This document shows positions 49,495 to 62,200 of a stretch of DNA of 64,000 bases, piece by piece; the stretch's first letter is position 1, and every line of letters starts with the position of its first letter. The position numbers and the translations under genes are program-made. The DNA is taken from NCBI GenBank assembly GCA_030141605.1, contig JAQGDQ010000028.1, positions 1,001,501-1,065,500 of the forward strand, written 5' to 3'. This DNA comes from Tubiluchus corallicola (Eukaryota; Priapulida; Priapulimorpha; Priapulimorphida; Tubiluchidae). A model generated the notes under the pieces. It was not told the origin of the DNA, did not search any database, and saw nothing but the letters and a program-made list of their open reading frames with translations.

Positions 49495-51669
49495 CTTATT
49501 CGTAAAAGCAAGTGCACTGTAACTTGGCCAGGTTTGTTGCCTCTATTCACACCTATCCAGCAAATAATCTTTCACGGAAACCTATCTACGCTAACCATGG
49601 TACAGACTTTGTACAGATGCATCAAAACCGTAATTACTGGACATTCAATAAACTGGATTGCCATGCATTATTGTGAAATGAGAAGCCTGAAATACACATT
49701 CATCTTGTACAAGAATTTTGCATCAACTGATTATAATTAACATAACGCGTGTGAATGCCGCCCCCAGACTTTGGCAACAACAACAACTTGATTTTTGTAC
49801 ATTATAAATTATATACTCCTATTATCTAACGAAAATAAAACCAAGTGACAATTAATTGGCTTATTATACGTCATCCTTATTTGCCATAGCAAATAAATTA
49901 TGCAAAAGAAGAAAAACTAACAAGAAATAATTACAGACTCATTTGTTCATTTTCAAACATGTACATTACTCAAAGGACTAGAACATCCAGCATTTCAACA
50001 AATCTTCTTTTATAAATATAATTAAGCCATTATAAAGGCAAAAGGAATAATTTTACCAACGGATCTTGGAATTCCATTATAAAGTAGTGTAATGTACTGA
50101 CAGACACATGGTTAGGGTAACAAGAGAAATTATGAGATGAACTTCACACTTCACATGCTTTGCTTTTACACAAAAAAAACTTACAACTTATCACTTATAA
50201 CACGCTTTCATGGTACTTTTCACAATTATACTGATTTACTAGTTACTATTAAAACACAAACACTTTGTTATAATGTCCTTATGAAGTTGTTGTTAGTGTT
50301 GTTGCTCAGGTATGTAACTGCAAGTGAGAAAATCACCCATTAATTATATTAATGAAGTTAATGAGCTCCATAGTTAAGAATTAAGATTAAATAGGTCAAA
50401 GTTACAACGTTTTCTTGTTTCTTACAGTAAATCAATCTCTCACACAAAAACTGATTAATAAATTAACGGAACGGCCAGTAAGGCATATTCATGGGTTACT
50501 TGATAACACGGTGGCACCGCCTGCTGACAGATAATTGCATTACAAAAAATTATTTAGTGGTTCAACGTGCATAACACACTTGCAGTACACCACAGCACAG
50601 TTGTTTGATGGCAAGCATTTTACAACAAACTAATCATCAAAAGTAATTAGTCAATTAAAAATTGATTCTACTAATTCTTGTAAACCACTTCTCATTTACA
50701 CAACCATTTCCGAAATAGATCTTGCAACTTTCTAGCTTTCTAGAGGAAATCATTAGCTGTTAGAATGCACTACCATCAAGAAAGTATGTCACATAATCAC
50801 TTATTAGAAACCTTTAAAAAAGACTGAGCACATAAAATGCCGTGAATAACTGCGAAGTTGACAACAGTATAGAATTAGAAGTTAAACATTTCTTGAATAA
50901 AAGCAATTTATAGTCAATGCTTTGTGCCAATAGCGGGTATTACAAATAAATATAGGCATACGGAACACTCATTTAGCGCTTTTCAGTAAACAATGCAGTA
51001 TACACGTAAGAGAAGGTTATCTACTTGTAAATAGACAATAAGTTGCCGATGTGCAACATTTAGTGATTATAAAGCTAATACATATTTTATAAGGTGAGAG
51101 TTCAAGCAAACTGAGAATTAATGTATTTTCTTAAAACCAGATGCTAATCAGAGAGAAGTTTAACTTTAAAAACAAAGCTTTTTTAAATTCAATTGCACTC
51201 ACTATACTGCACCGGAGCTGCTGACCACTGGCTAAGCCTAGCCAGCTCTACATATTGAGACTAAAATTGTGGCGAAATGCAGTTAGACAACCTATGTCTA
51301 TGCAGGATTTAAAGATTTAGTGAGATGAAGATTAAGAGGTTAATAACTTCGCATAAGCACAATGAAATATTTTGCTCCAATAGTTTATAAACAATGAGGC
51401 AAAATGGTTAACCATTGTTTTACTCAGATGAATTGCATGAATCAAATTTAATCAACAATTTGTAAAGCTGTTTAAACAGAAATCTAACTCTGGATGACAT
51501 GTGAGGCGTAGATTCAAGCACCATGCTGCTTTTACTATATTCATGGCAAAATGAAAGTGTGTAAAAGAGTTGCGAAAGCAGCAATGTGGATGCAATGTTT
51601 AAGAAATCTAATGCTATTGCAGTATGTTTTAAACACAGTGCTGTCACCTAGTTACTGTTGTCATGGCGA

Positions 51670-54600
51670 TCACCTCGTTTCCATGGAAAGCTTGATAGCT
51701 GCCTGCAGCATCTCATCTTCACTCATTTCACTAACTGTAAGGAAAGTACAATAAATTATGTACAAATACATAACAAATTCTAATATAGAGCTTAAAAATT
51801 GGTCCTATTTAAGTAAGCGTTTAAAACAGCATGTTACAGATCTTTATAAAAGAACAACAATGCCCAAACTCTCACCTTTCCTAGGTTCCCGTTGACTCAA
51901 TGGTGCCCCAACAGTGCTACCACCACTCTCTGACCCTGAAGAACTTGCCAGGGATGAGCTCTGTAAATTGTCTAGAAATGCTTGTCGTCTCCGTCGTACA
52001 TCTGCAGCAGCCGACTTTGGAGACAATTCTACCTCTGGCTCAGCATTGATGGCAAATGGTGCCGGATGTGAGGATGAGGAAGCTGGAGCTTGTGCATCCA
52101 AGAGTCCGCTACCTGCAAAAGGCAAACATATGAATCCCCATTATATTCATCCACAACAACAACAACAGTAATGGCTATCCAGACCATTTTTCTGTAAAAC
52201 TACAATAAGAATACAATACAATACAAAACTGTAATAAAATATATGACTACTATGTTAGTTTTTTACCAAAGAAAAAAATATTAGTGCTGCAAATGCTGGA
52301 CACTTAATACAGAACATCTTATAAGTGAATGTAAAAATCTAGCTAACTAGAATAATATAAAGATCAATAGCAAAAAGCTTAGCAGAAACTGGCATTGGTA
52401 TATAATAATATTTAATTCAACATCTAATGTGTGAAATACCCTCCATGCTCAGAGCCACTGCGGCTTTCAGATCTTCAGCCTCTTGATCTTCTAAAGCGGC
52501 TCGGCTCAATTCTAGTGCTTTAGCTAGGTCATCCTAGTAAAAAGTAATAATGAACAGTATATAATAGAACAGAATAACGGTAAAATATGGACTAGCATAG
52601 AACGTAAAGGAAGAACATGAATATAGTAACAACATCTTTCAATATGTTCGACCTTTTCTTCTCTTGCTTACAGCTGCCTTGGACCAGCTCAGCTCATCCT
52701 CGCCTCATACATGTTCCATTTCTCATCACACGCTTTACTTCAAAAGTTTACTCGTTAATTCTACTATTTTTGTCCAATTGTCTTTTTATCCATTTTAAAA
52801 CAAAATATTTTCATATATTTTACTCTGCCTGTTTTTGACAAATGCAATCATGAAACTGTGTAAAAATATACACACGATAATTATGATCTAATGACAAATG
52901 CTAAGCGAAAACAATACCCAACTGGTTTTATTTGCTGTTGTCCATCATCACTGCTCCCAGTTGAGACAGGACGCAATAATTTAGGCTTTATAGTCTGAAC
53001 TGCAGGCGTGACTTTTAATAATTGATCAGCTTCACAGTCTGGTAAAATTCCATTTACAATGAATATTGAGTAACCTAGAATTAAAGTCGAGGCTTAGAAT
53101 CAATTTTAGGAAGTGGCTGGACCAAATGCACCTGTTTAATCCCAGATTCCACTATTTCATAAAATCAAATTTTTAAAATAAGTTTAGTTTTCAAATAAAA
53201 CACTTCAATAACTGATTAATTAAATCTTTAAATTGTGCTACACACAAAGCATAATATGTAATTTTATATAGCTCGGTTTGGTATAGTATAATTCTATGGC
53301 ATAGTTTATTTTTAGCTAAAACTCAAAGTTAGTAGTAATGGAAAAATTTTAAATAAAAACCAGATAATGCTACTACCCGGGGCTAACGACATTGTGTCAA
53401 AATGGCTCTAATTTGTTTATGAGGGAAAGAAAAAGAACAGCATTAGCAAACTCCTATGGAACATTAGAGAGAAAGGGCTGGTGTTGACGTTGCTAATCTG
53501 TCACTTACCTGCATTTTTTTCCAACAGTGATCAGGTATTAAATAGAAGTGAATTCAGAAAAAGTCAAGAAATGGTATCCAACTGAAAAAATCTCGTGAGT
53601 GGGTTCAACCCTTACACTGTAAGTCAGTACCCAGTGATGACATCATCATACAGTAAATAGATGAGGTGCTAACTTATAACAAGCTTACCTTCCTGTTGCA
53701 GCTGAACTAATAACATGGATAAGTAAGTATCACTAATTAGCTCTGGTCCCGTGAGTAACGAGTTCAAATTAAACCATTGATAACCGAGTTTCCTAATCGT
53801 CAACCAGTGGTCTTTGAAATTGCATATAAATGCAGTTTGATCACTGAAACGACAACAATTAGTAGTTGGGTGCATCAACAAAATCCTGCACATGACAAAC
53901 TGGTACCAATTCAATTAGTGCATATACTGGCATATACAAATGTGAAAATAGGCGGCTTAAGAAAATAAGTTTTTAAACAACTTAAATATTTCACATACCT
54001 TGTAATTTGCATTATCATTGTTTTACACCGGCCTTTCATTCCCCTTGTTGCCTATTATTATCTTGCACCTTTTACAGTTTTTCTTTACATTTTGCTTTTC
54101 TGTTCACGTCTGTCCAAGTTCGTCTTTATGGTCTCATTTTATCATTTCAATACTTTTCTTTGTTTGTTAATTGTACATACTTTGCAATGTATGTAGTTCA
54201 TTTGAGTATGAATGTGGCATTACGGAAGTAATAAACTAAACTAAAACTAAAATACCAACTACAGCTACCTAAAATACCTACTATTTTAAAGCAAATTTTG
54301 TGACTTGCACTGACACAGGATTCATACTATCATATAAGGCAACACATTCGTGATCATAATGTTGATTGTAATAACTTAATAAACTGCATTGTGGCTTTTG
54401 TTTCGAAAATTTACTAGCAAAAAGGCAAATGGCATTGTGTGTTCTAGGAACGTTAACAGAAATCGAAAACAAAACAGCAAGAGTTATTACTTACACAGGA
54501 TTACATTGTGCAAGCAGAGCTGCTGGACATTGGCTATTGAATGGTATCAATTCTAGCTCCCACACTCTTAATGCTGCACTCAGAACTTGTATAGAAAAGT

Positions 54601-57055
54601 AGCCGCTGTCGTCCATATTCCCGGAAGGTTGCTAATAAACCAAAACTGGCAATTAAAACAAGACATAACTAGTGTCAAATTTTACACTACAGCAAGCTCT
54701 TTCATTAAAAAATCACCATTTAAACTTGAAAAGGTAATTTTGCTGTACTGCTACAAATGTTTTTGCAACAGAACCCAATAATTTTTTTTATACCAAGACT
54801 ATAAAAAAATTTAGGAGTCATTTTGGTAAACCTCCATTTTCAAGTTAAATAGGTAATTTTATCATTGCCTTTGTCGGACATGAAGGCTTCTGATTTGTTA
54901 TTTTAAAAGTTATTTAGTCGAAAATTTGGGAGACCTAGACGGTGCTTAAATTGTACCCCAAATCTAATCTTCGTTTCCCGGATTCAAACAAATGAAATTA
55001 TTAGTAACTGCATCTTTCTAATTAGTTGTAGTGTTTAGCTGAAGAAAAACCAAGAACAGGATATTAAAATATGCACATAATTAAGCAGAATTACATAATG
55101 ATATTTACAATGATTGAGATGATTAAGAAGATTAGTTACACTTGTATGACAACAGTTTTTGACCTATTATATGCTAACAATAAATGGCCTAGCTACGTTT
55201 TAGTAAAATAAAATTAGTACATGATATGACAAACATATCTATTAGAAAGTACATTATAATTTAAACATCTGCAATACTACACATTATAACGGTAGGCCAT
55301 ACCTAGTATATCCTTAATAAGGAGCCTCCGGGAGATTACGCAGCTGGGCAAGCTACTATGTTAACTCAATCTAATACAGGTTTTTAACATATTTTATAGA
55401 CTTCAGAAGAATCAGAAATACAAATAGATAGTTCATTTAACGGGTAATTAGGCAGAAAGCCAAGTAACACCATCTAGGACTTACTCATGTAGAAAAGTTG
55501 TATGTTCACTAATGAACCTGTATGCTGGTGCAGATCCAGGCAACAATGATAAGCAATAAGAATAAATACCGTGCCTCGAGACACTCCATACTGGCACATT
55601 TCTTGATAGCTTTTATGGCATTTTTTCTATATTTAGCTGTAGTATAATTTTTATTTGTTAATGAATTTGCTACCCCACACCAAAAACAAAGACTGGTAAA
55701 ATATAACGTTTTTAAATATCCCTTTTGCCAAGTAGCGCAGATTTAACTTCAAAGCAGTACAGAATGTTTTTGTAAATAAAGTCTCATATATTAATCTTAT
55801 ATTGTCATACCTCCAAAAATTTCTGAAAGTCTTCAGAATGTGAGCCTCCTTCTGCCATCCGTGCTCGCTCAGCTTCGTCTAACTGCTCTGCAAATGTTGC
55901 TAAGTCGACAGCGGTAAAGTACTCTCCCTGCAGCAGGGCATTTAAGCAATGTTGTGCACATAGAGAACCCTCTTGCTAGAGTTAGTAAACACAAATAATA
56001 ACCCACTTATCAAACTAATATAATGTTCACTGTTATATTATTTAAATTATCATATATAGTGTAATTTGTAATTCAGAATGCATGCTGTCTGTGAGTAACA
56101 TTCTCTATAGACAATGCCCTATAGAAAAGAGGGCTGTTTTCATTTATTTGTTAGTGAAAAAATACAATTCCATTTAATTCAATTTTTTGGCATGGGGATT
56201 TTAACACAGTGCAAAACATCTTGAAAACATGAACAGACTTTTTTATACAGTTTGCCACAATGCAAGATAGACACGAACATACAATGGCAATGGATACTAC
56301 TAATGTTGAATGAGTATGCTATCATAAATATTCCATGCAAAACACTGAAATGTGCCTTAGCAACGAGTGATGCCTTAACCATGTGTGGACGTGTATACAT
56401 CTGCTTTTATCAACAGAATATCTGGAGGATTCACGAATTATTTTGATTGCACGTCATTTCAAATGTTTTAATAGCAAAGAACGAAAGCAAGTGTGGCACT
56501 GAACTATTTTGGTGTTCGAATAAAAAACTCATTCGAACTGAATTGCAACTGGAATGTTCGGTGCTTACCCCAGCTACCACACCATCTATAAATTACTAAA
56601 GTTAGAAACTACACTTAAACTACAAGAGAGAGTGAATCAGATTCCTGGTTTTTATAAATTACTAATGCCATTACAAAGATTCTCTTATTTAATCTTACTA
56701 CTATGATATGAAACCACAACCAGATCTTCCATTTCTGTGAAACAGGAATTGTTCTACAAACTTCATGACGCTTGTAAACTACATTACTGGACATGTCTCA
56801 GATGAGTGAGAGCACTTAATTTTGTTACGTATATGGTGCAGCAAAGGGGAGTGTAATGTTACACATTTTGAGAATATAATTATTAAACATATCATTTTGT
56901 TTCGAAAACGGCAATCACAATCTGGGCGGTTACTGCCATTACAAATACAAAGGTGGTTGTTTTTTAAACATATGATCTTATCTGAAACACATAACATTAC
57001 GAAAGTTGAGAATAATCATAGAATTATATACTTTCTCATGAAATATACTCTCCAT
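51670..57055 (-). CDS. ATXN3: Ataxin-3 (Josephin-domain deubiquitinase)
   Basis: Eight minus-strand exons: 57055-57032 (MESIFHEK, 24 nt), 55975-55811, 54631-54495, 53843-53689, 53074-52923, 52533-52440, 52112-51876 and 51734-51670 (stop 51670-51672). They encode 342 residues; human has about 360. The Josephin catalytic residues are all present: C14 in SLCAQHC, H121 in FKDHWLTIRKLG and N136 in WFNLNSLLTGPEL. UIM1 (212-225, LAKALELS), UIM2 (229-243, LKAAVALSMEG) and a third UIM at the C-terminus (MLQAAIKLSMETR) follow. VRRRRQAF (about residue 280) corresponds to the arginine-rich VCP/p97-binding motif. The polyglutamine tract that follows this motif in human is absent; a Ser-rich stretch replaces it. 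The enzyme trims ubiquitin chains in protein quality control. The donor after exon 5 is unusual (CCA|GTTGGG), the only one that keeps frame. Confidence 0.95.
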
Positions 57056-57307
57056 TTTGTCAATAGTGCTGTCCTCTATTGATGTTCTTACTAACAAACA
57101 AATTTGGTTGATTATTACATCTAATGTTTTCACTTTCACAGCTCTTTGACATTTCTAAATTTTAAATATTAATTTTTATTCGAAAATTTTGTTTACCAGC
57201 ACAAATAGTGCAGTCATTTGTGTTAGCGCCACATTAAAATTAATAATTATGAACCTCATTCCAAGGTGCTATCATCACCTGGGAACTGTGAACCAGGATA
57301 TCACAGT

Positions 57308-57318
57308 GGGAATTTCCC
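57308..57318. promoter_or_regulatory. Perfect palindromic NF-kB (kappaB) site
   Basis: GGGAATTTCCC is a full two-half-site kappaB palindrome. It lies about 250 bp upstream of the ATXN3 start and about 2 kb upstream of the first visible REL exon. A given 11-mer is expected about 0.015 times in 64 kb of even-composition DNA. Occupancy is not shown by sequence. Confidence 0.5.
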
Positions 57319-58394
57319 GAGTGTGTTTACTTGTTGCGTAAGTAGAGATTGAATAGTCAAACCCATTCAGAGCAGGTGTAACTGCAGTAGAGGTAGCGCG
57401 TGTGGACGCTGTGATTTTTACTACCATAACTTGTTAGTGGCTAGTTAAATTTTGAGTTTGGATGTATTGGTATAGTGGAAAATTTCATTATCATAATAAC
57501 AATACGTCAACAGTAGACTTATACTTATAGGTACAATAATTATGATGGCAAAACCAATCACTAATTAAACGATATTATAGCAGTATAATACGTATAATTT
57601 ATTATAGTATGGTTATTATATTATGATAAATAATTTATGACTATTACTCTTATTATAGTAGGTATTATTTTGTAAGTTACCTTATTTATTAAAAATGAAT
57701 CAACGTGATTATTACACTATAGTTTATAAATATCTTTTTTCATCCGCTTTGCATAGACTACGTCAGATCTGATACATAATGAAGAACATTCTTGCAGTCG
57801 GCTTAATGTAATATTACCTATATAATAATGTAATATTTTATTTCATTTCGAAAGATAAAATTTCATTTTACAGTTCAGTATTGTTTGTATTCTGAATTAT
57901 GGGGCACCATAATCTTTTCAGTGTTTAGGGGCTTATGGGATCTTAATTCGACCTTGTGATTAAACTTGCAAAAACTGAAATGAGTGATTTTTGCCACAAA
58001 ATTTACATTGCTTTTTTATTTTATCATTCCCCATACCTGTCAGTAGTTTGACTAGAGTTTTGAGGAATGATGGTCAAATTATTAATTATAATAATTAAAC
58101 ATAAATTATAATTATTATTAAATATTACATTAATTATGAATTGTTTATCAAAGCCTGGTTCGAGTAGTTGAATTTTCGGTTTTTCCTATATCTATAGCTT
58201 TAATGCTTTGTAGTGAGTTGCAAAGTTGATGAAAAACTCAATTGTCTTCTGGCTTCTACTGCTCCACCTAGAGGTACTGAAATTTGCTGTACCAGTATAC
58301 GTGGCCTAGGCTTCATTGTTTTGTCTTTTGTTATGTGTATATAATATACTTATAATATGTATTTTATAATAAAAATAATGTATTTGTATTATAA

Positions 58395-58396
<2 letters not shown>

Positions 58397-58434
<38 letters not shown>
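58397..58434. repeat. (TA)n microsatellite
   Basis: An uninterrupted run of about 18 TA units within a longer AT-rich stretch. Confidence 0.95.
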
Positions 58435-58437
<3 letters not shown>

Positions 58438-58528
58438 CTTTTATTATTGCTTTGACACAATAATTTCTTTTGCATATGTCACACACTGTCACACTCTCTT
58501 AAGAGTACAGCCTAGTACCAGAGGTATT

Positions 58529-58896
58529 CAGTGGCATAGCTAATAGGGGAGCAATCGCTCCCCAAGTACATTTTTCAAAATTGGTGCCTTTTCAAAAGCG
58601 TCATGATTCATTCATTTTGTTTTCATTTTATGTTTAAAATTGAAATAATTAAATAACAAACCAGTTTTTATTATGTTTTGAGATTTATGAGCTTACTGTA
58701 AAACTTTTTAACATGTTTTAATTTTAAATATGAAATGACAATTATGTATCCCTTAAAACTGTGTCTTCCTCATGTTTTGAATTTAAACATGAAATTAATC
58801 ATATAATCAATACATTAAAAATTGTTTGGCATTTGTCACGGTGCCTTTTTTGTATGTGCTTGCTCCCCCTAAATTTAGAACCTGGTTATGCCCCTG
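58529..58896. mobile_element. hAT-type MITE (368 bp) with 8-bp target-site duplication
   Basis: The left end is CAGTGGCATAGCTA. The right end in reverse complement is CAGGGGCATAACCA, matching at 11 of 14 positions. Exact copies of GAGGTATT flank it (58521-58528 and 58897-58904). Both subterminal regions carry a GGGGAGCA/TGCTCCCC word. There is no transposase; the open frame at 58761-58991 crosses its end by chance. Confidence 0.82.
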
Positions 58897-59287
58897 GAGG
58901 TATTCATTTTAAGGATGTATTTTTTATACAGGGCACCACTGTCTTGACATGGATTCGAGCACTCAGTAAAGGGGCTTACTCATGTAGCTAGTTGTGGTAG
59001 GACTGATTATCAAAGTTAATTTGGCAAGATGAGATTTGGTAACTGAGAAAGAATTTTGTGCGATGAACATTCAGAATCAGTATGGCAAATCAAACCGCCC
59101 AGAGCGAGTATTGAACCTGGCAGTCACCGTGTATTCACTGCCAACCTCGCTGTTACTTAATTTTGGTTGCTAAGGCTAACATTGTCACCATTCTCCATTC
59201 CTCTTGTTTATGTAATCTTGTGTGATTCCTATTTAGCCTGAATATTTATAAGCAGTATTAATCAATTGTGACTTATATTCCCACCAG

Positions 59288-62200
59288 GTTGCACAATGCA
59301 CATGGATAAATTTTCGAATGGAGTTCCAAAAGTTGTCATTTCAGAACAACCCAGCTCTAGTGTACGATTTCGGTAAGGAGCTGCATATTGAAATTACTAT
59401 TAATTAATCATTATTCTGATAAACTACAGTCTTTGACCAATACTTCTCTTAATGCTTGTTGCTTGTTGCTTAATATTTGCTTGTTGATTATATTTGCCAC
59501 TATGAAGTGTGGCCCCTGCTGATGCCCCTTCGCAGAGGCAACTACGTGTATAAAATTATTGGTTCTATCTGTGTGTAATGGCTGTGAGTCTGTAGCTAGC
59601 TTTCTTGGCCATTTTTCGATCGAAATGAATATCCCTGAAATCCACAGGATTCTTGAATCCAACAAACACATTGGAGCCATCCTGAAATGTAATTTCACCT
59701 AGGAAATTCACAGGATGTAAAATGATAAAAATCATTTTAGTAGTCAACAGACACTGATCAGTAGTCAACAGACACATTTATGAGACATCACTAAGATGTA
59801 TTGGAGGAGCATGAGTTCTTCGAGTTGCTGCTCCAAACATACCCTTCAAAATTCCAGGCTGTATGAGTGTACAAGGCTTCCACACTAAATTTTGAGGGCA
59901 TAATAAATTCTGTATTCGTTTCAGCACTACTTTTATGTAATAAATTGTACTGTGGTATTATTCTGTCTTTGCACCCCTAGTTGAAGGTTATATACCACCC
60001 TGTATGCCTTCAGAATAGCTCTTTTCTGTTAATCACATGTTAATATACATCAGTTTCTAAGTGTAAACTTGTTCCCTCTTCTATCCTTGAGCTGCTTCTC
60101 TATTCAGTTTTCTGCAAGTTTTGGATTATCTTCTGATTATAAGGTGAATTTTAAATTTAGAGAAGCCAAACTGCGAAAGTGTGTTTAAAAAGTGGGTACT
60201 TTTTTTACTAGAAAATTCTCACTAAGCTTTGTCGACAGCAATAACCTAACTATTACTTGATTTGACAGAATTTGAATCACAACAAAATTTTCATCACTTT
60301 TTCACTATTTACAAACTCCATCTGGTCAATGTTGGCGGTCAGTTGCGACACTGGAAAGTGCTTTTAACAGTCAGCTGACTGCCGTAAATTGTGTGATGTA
60401 ATTATGTTGTTATCTGTTGACTCTTTAATTTTGCGAGTTTATTCTGCATTTAGTTATGAATGCGAAGGTAGATCAGCAGGAAGCATTCCTGGCATAAGTA
60501 GTGTCACACCTGATCGTAGAACTTATCCCTCCATTCAGGTAAGTCTGCACCTTTTGGGAAGCTATTTACTAATTGTGCACAAAACAGGAATCTACAATGT
60601 AGAGTAGAAGTTATTTCTCTAAAGAAACACTAGCGTTTATTTGTTCCTCTTTCTTATGTTGGCACCATGTTATGCTGAATATTCTATTACAGACATTTTT
60701 TAGGGAACTAATGTTGTCATTTACTAAATCATCGTTGAACTAACAGATGATAGTGGACATTTAAACTCGGCAGGTGAGTGTATGTTTTTTTTAAAAACGT
60801 TCTTTCATTACGTTACCTTTATTGGATTTCAGCTGAATAATTTTCAAGGTAGAATACATGTGACGGTATCCTGTGTGACGGCGACAGACAAACCAAAGGC
60901 TCATCCTCACAGCTTGGTCGGCAAGAACTGCAGTGATGGAGTCTGTCAATTTTACCATGACCATCCAATGAATGGCATTATTGAGTAAGTGTTCTTTTAT
61001 TACACAAATGCACTGGAGGTTTTTAGGGAATGGAAACACTTTGCATGTATTAGCATAAATAACATTGTTAGAGTCAGTAATATATAATAGTCTCTTTTGA
61101 TGTGTTAGATGATTTTGTGGTATGCAAAAGTTAAAATATGTGTAAATTGATCAAACATCCACATTCGGTATTAATTGTTATAATTTTTTTGTACAATTTC
61201 TTATATTTTGTGCATAAATAGCAGGTATTAGTCCTAAATTGTAGCCAAAATGTAAGGTTACGTTTTTTGCGTACTTGTTTGGAAGATTTTGGTGCTACTT
61301 ATGGAATTCTCAAACAATTTTCAGTGTGTTAATCTGCTTCTTATGTGAATCTAAATTGTCTAGATAGATATCAAATGTTACTTTCACTAAAAACGGCAAA
61401 AATGAGCAAGCTCTTGAAGAATTGTCTTTTTTGGCAGTTGACTTTTGACCCACTTTTCTAGACTCTATCTTGTTTTCTACTTCTTTCTTTATCATTTTTA
61501 GATCCTTCCTTTATTAAGTGTCATCGCTTGCCACAGAAAATGTTAAATCCATAGTTAATCTTGAAGCCATCATTGTTTTCAAAATTTTTTTATTCTTTTT
61601 TGGATGAGAAGCTTAATATCCTTAACTGAGCAGAATGGCATTAACCTACTAACTTGCCTGGAATAGTACCGTTATTAGTAAACTTATATTCTACAATAAT
61701 GCTTTAATAATAATAAAATTGTTTAATACGGGTGGTGAAATACTAGGTTTAATTTGTGCAGATGGGATGTACTAGTTTGGTTATAAGCCTGCCTTCATTT
61801 TTAGTCTGGCACACATGATACATCCATTCTAAACTAGCAAATCGTTGAGATTGTTGAAAAAATTCAATTGTTGTTCGTTCGGTTTGGGAGCCTTAACAGA
61901 AACTGAGAGACACCTTTTATTTACGACTTGGCATGGTGCTTTGGTATAATTTATATTTTGAGAAACAGCACTCATACCAGCTGTTAAAAAGTTTTGATGT
62001 TTAGAATAAGCTGTTTCAAAATTATTGTTTTGGCTAAGCAAATAAAACAGCTCATACTTAGTTCAGTTCGGTGCTCATGTGTATGTCTTGGGCTCTGTTT
62101 GGAATTTATGCTGAAGACTTAGGCTTGGCTCTTGCTCGATTAGTAAGAAGGCAAAATGATCAGGCTCGGTATTGTTAGTTTAAGATTTGGCACATCACTC

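Larger units (their letters stand above)
48591..51669. other. Intergenic DNA and ATXN3 3' UTR
   Basis: No coding gene is recognised. The segment adjoining 51669 is presumably the ATXN3 3' UTR (minus strand), whose end is not placed. The region contains one dispersed repeat copy and the CA microsatellite at 49447-49494. The open frame across 49321-49740 is created by that microsatellite. Confidence 0.55.
57056..59287. promoter_or_regulatory. Divergent ATXN3/REL intergenic region
   Basis: This 2.2-kb gap separates the ATXN3 start from the first REL exon seen. It contains a perfect palindromic kappaB site (57308-57318), an AT-rich stretch with a long TA microsatellite (58397-58434), a hAT-type MITE and a possible tRNA-like SINE in antisense near 59085-59150. 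Upstream REL exons, if any, may also lie here but were not identified. Confidence 0.45.

Noticed and set aside
49321-49740. 139-codon plus-strand frame
   Set aside because: It spans a CA microsatellite (TH repeats) and lacks any protein motif.
52923-53074. Start of a polyglutamine tract in ATXN3 (QQQ)
   Set aside because: Only three glutamines, located before the UIMs and not at the position of the human repeat.
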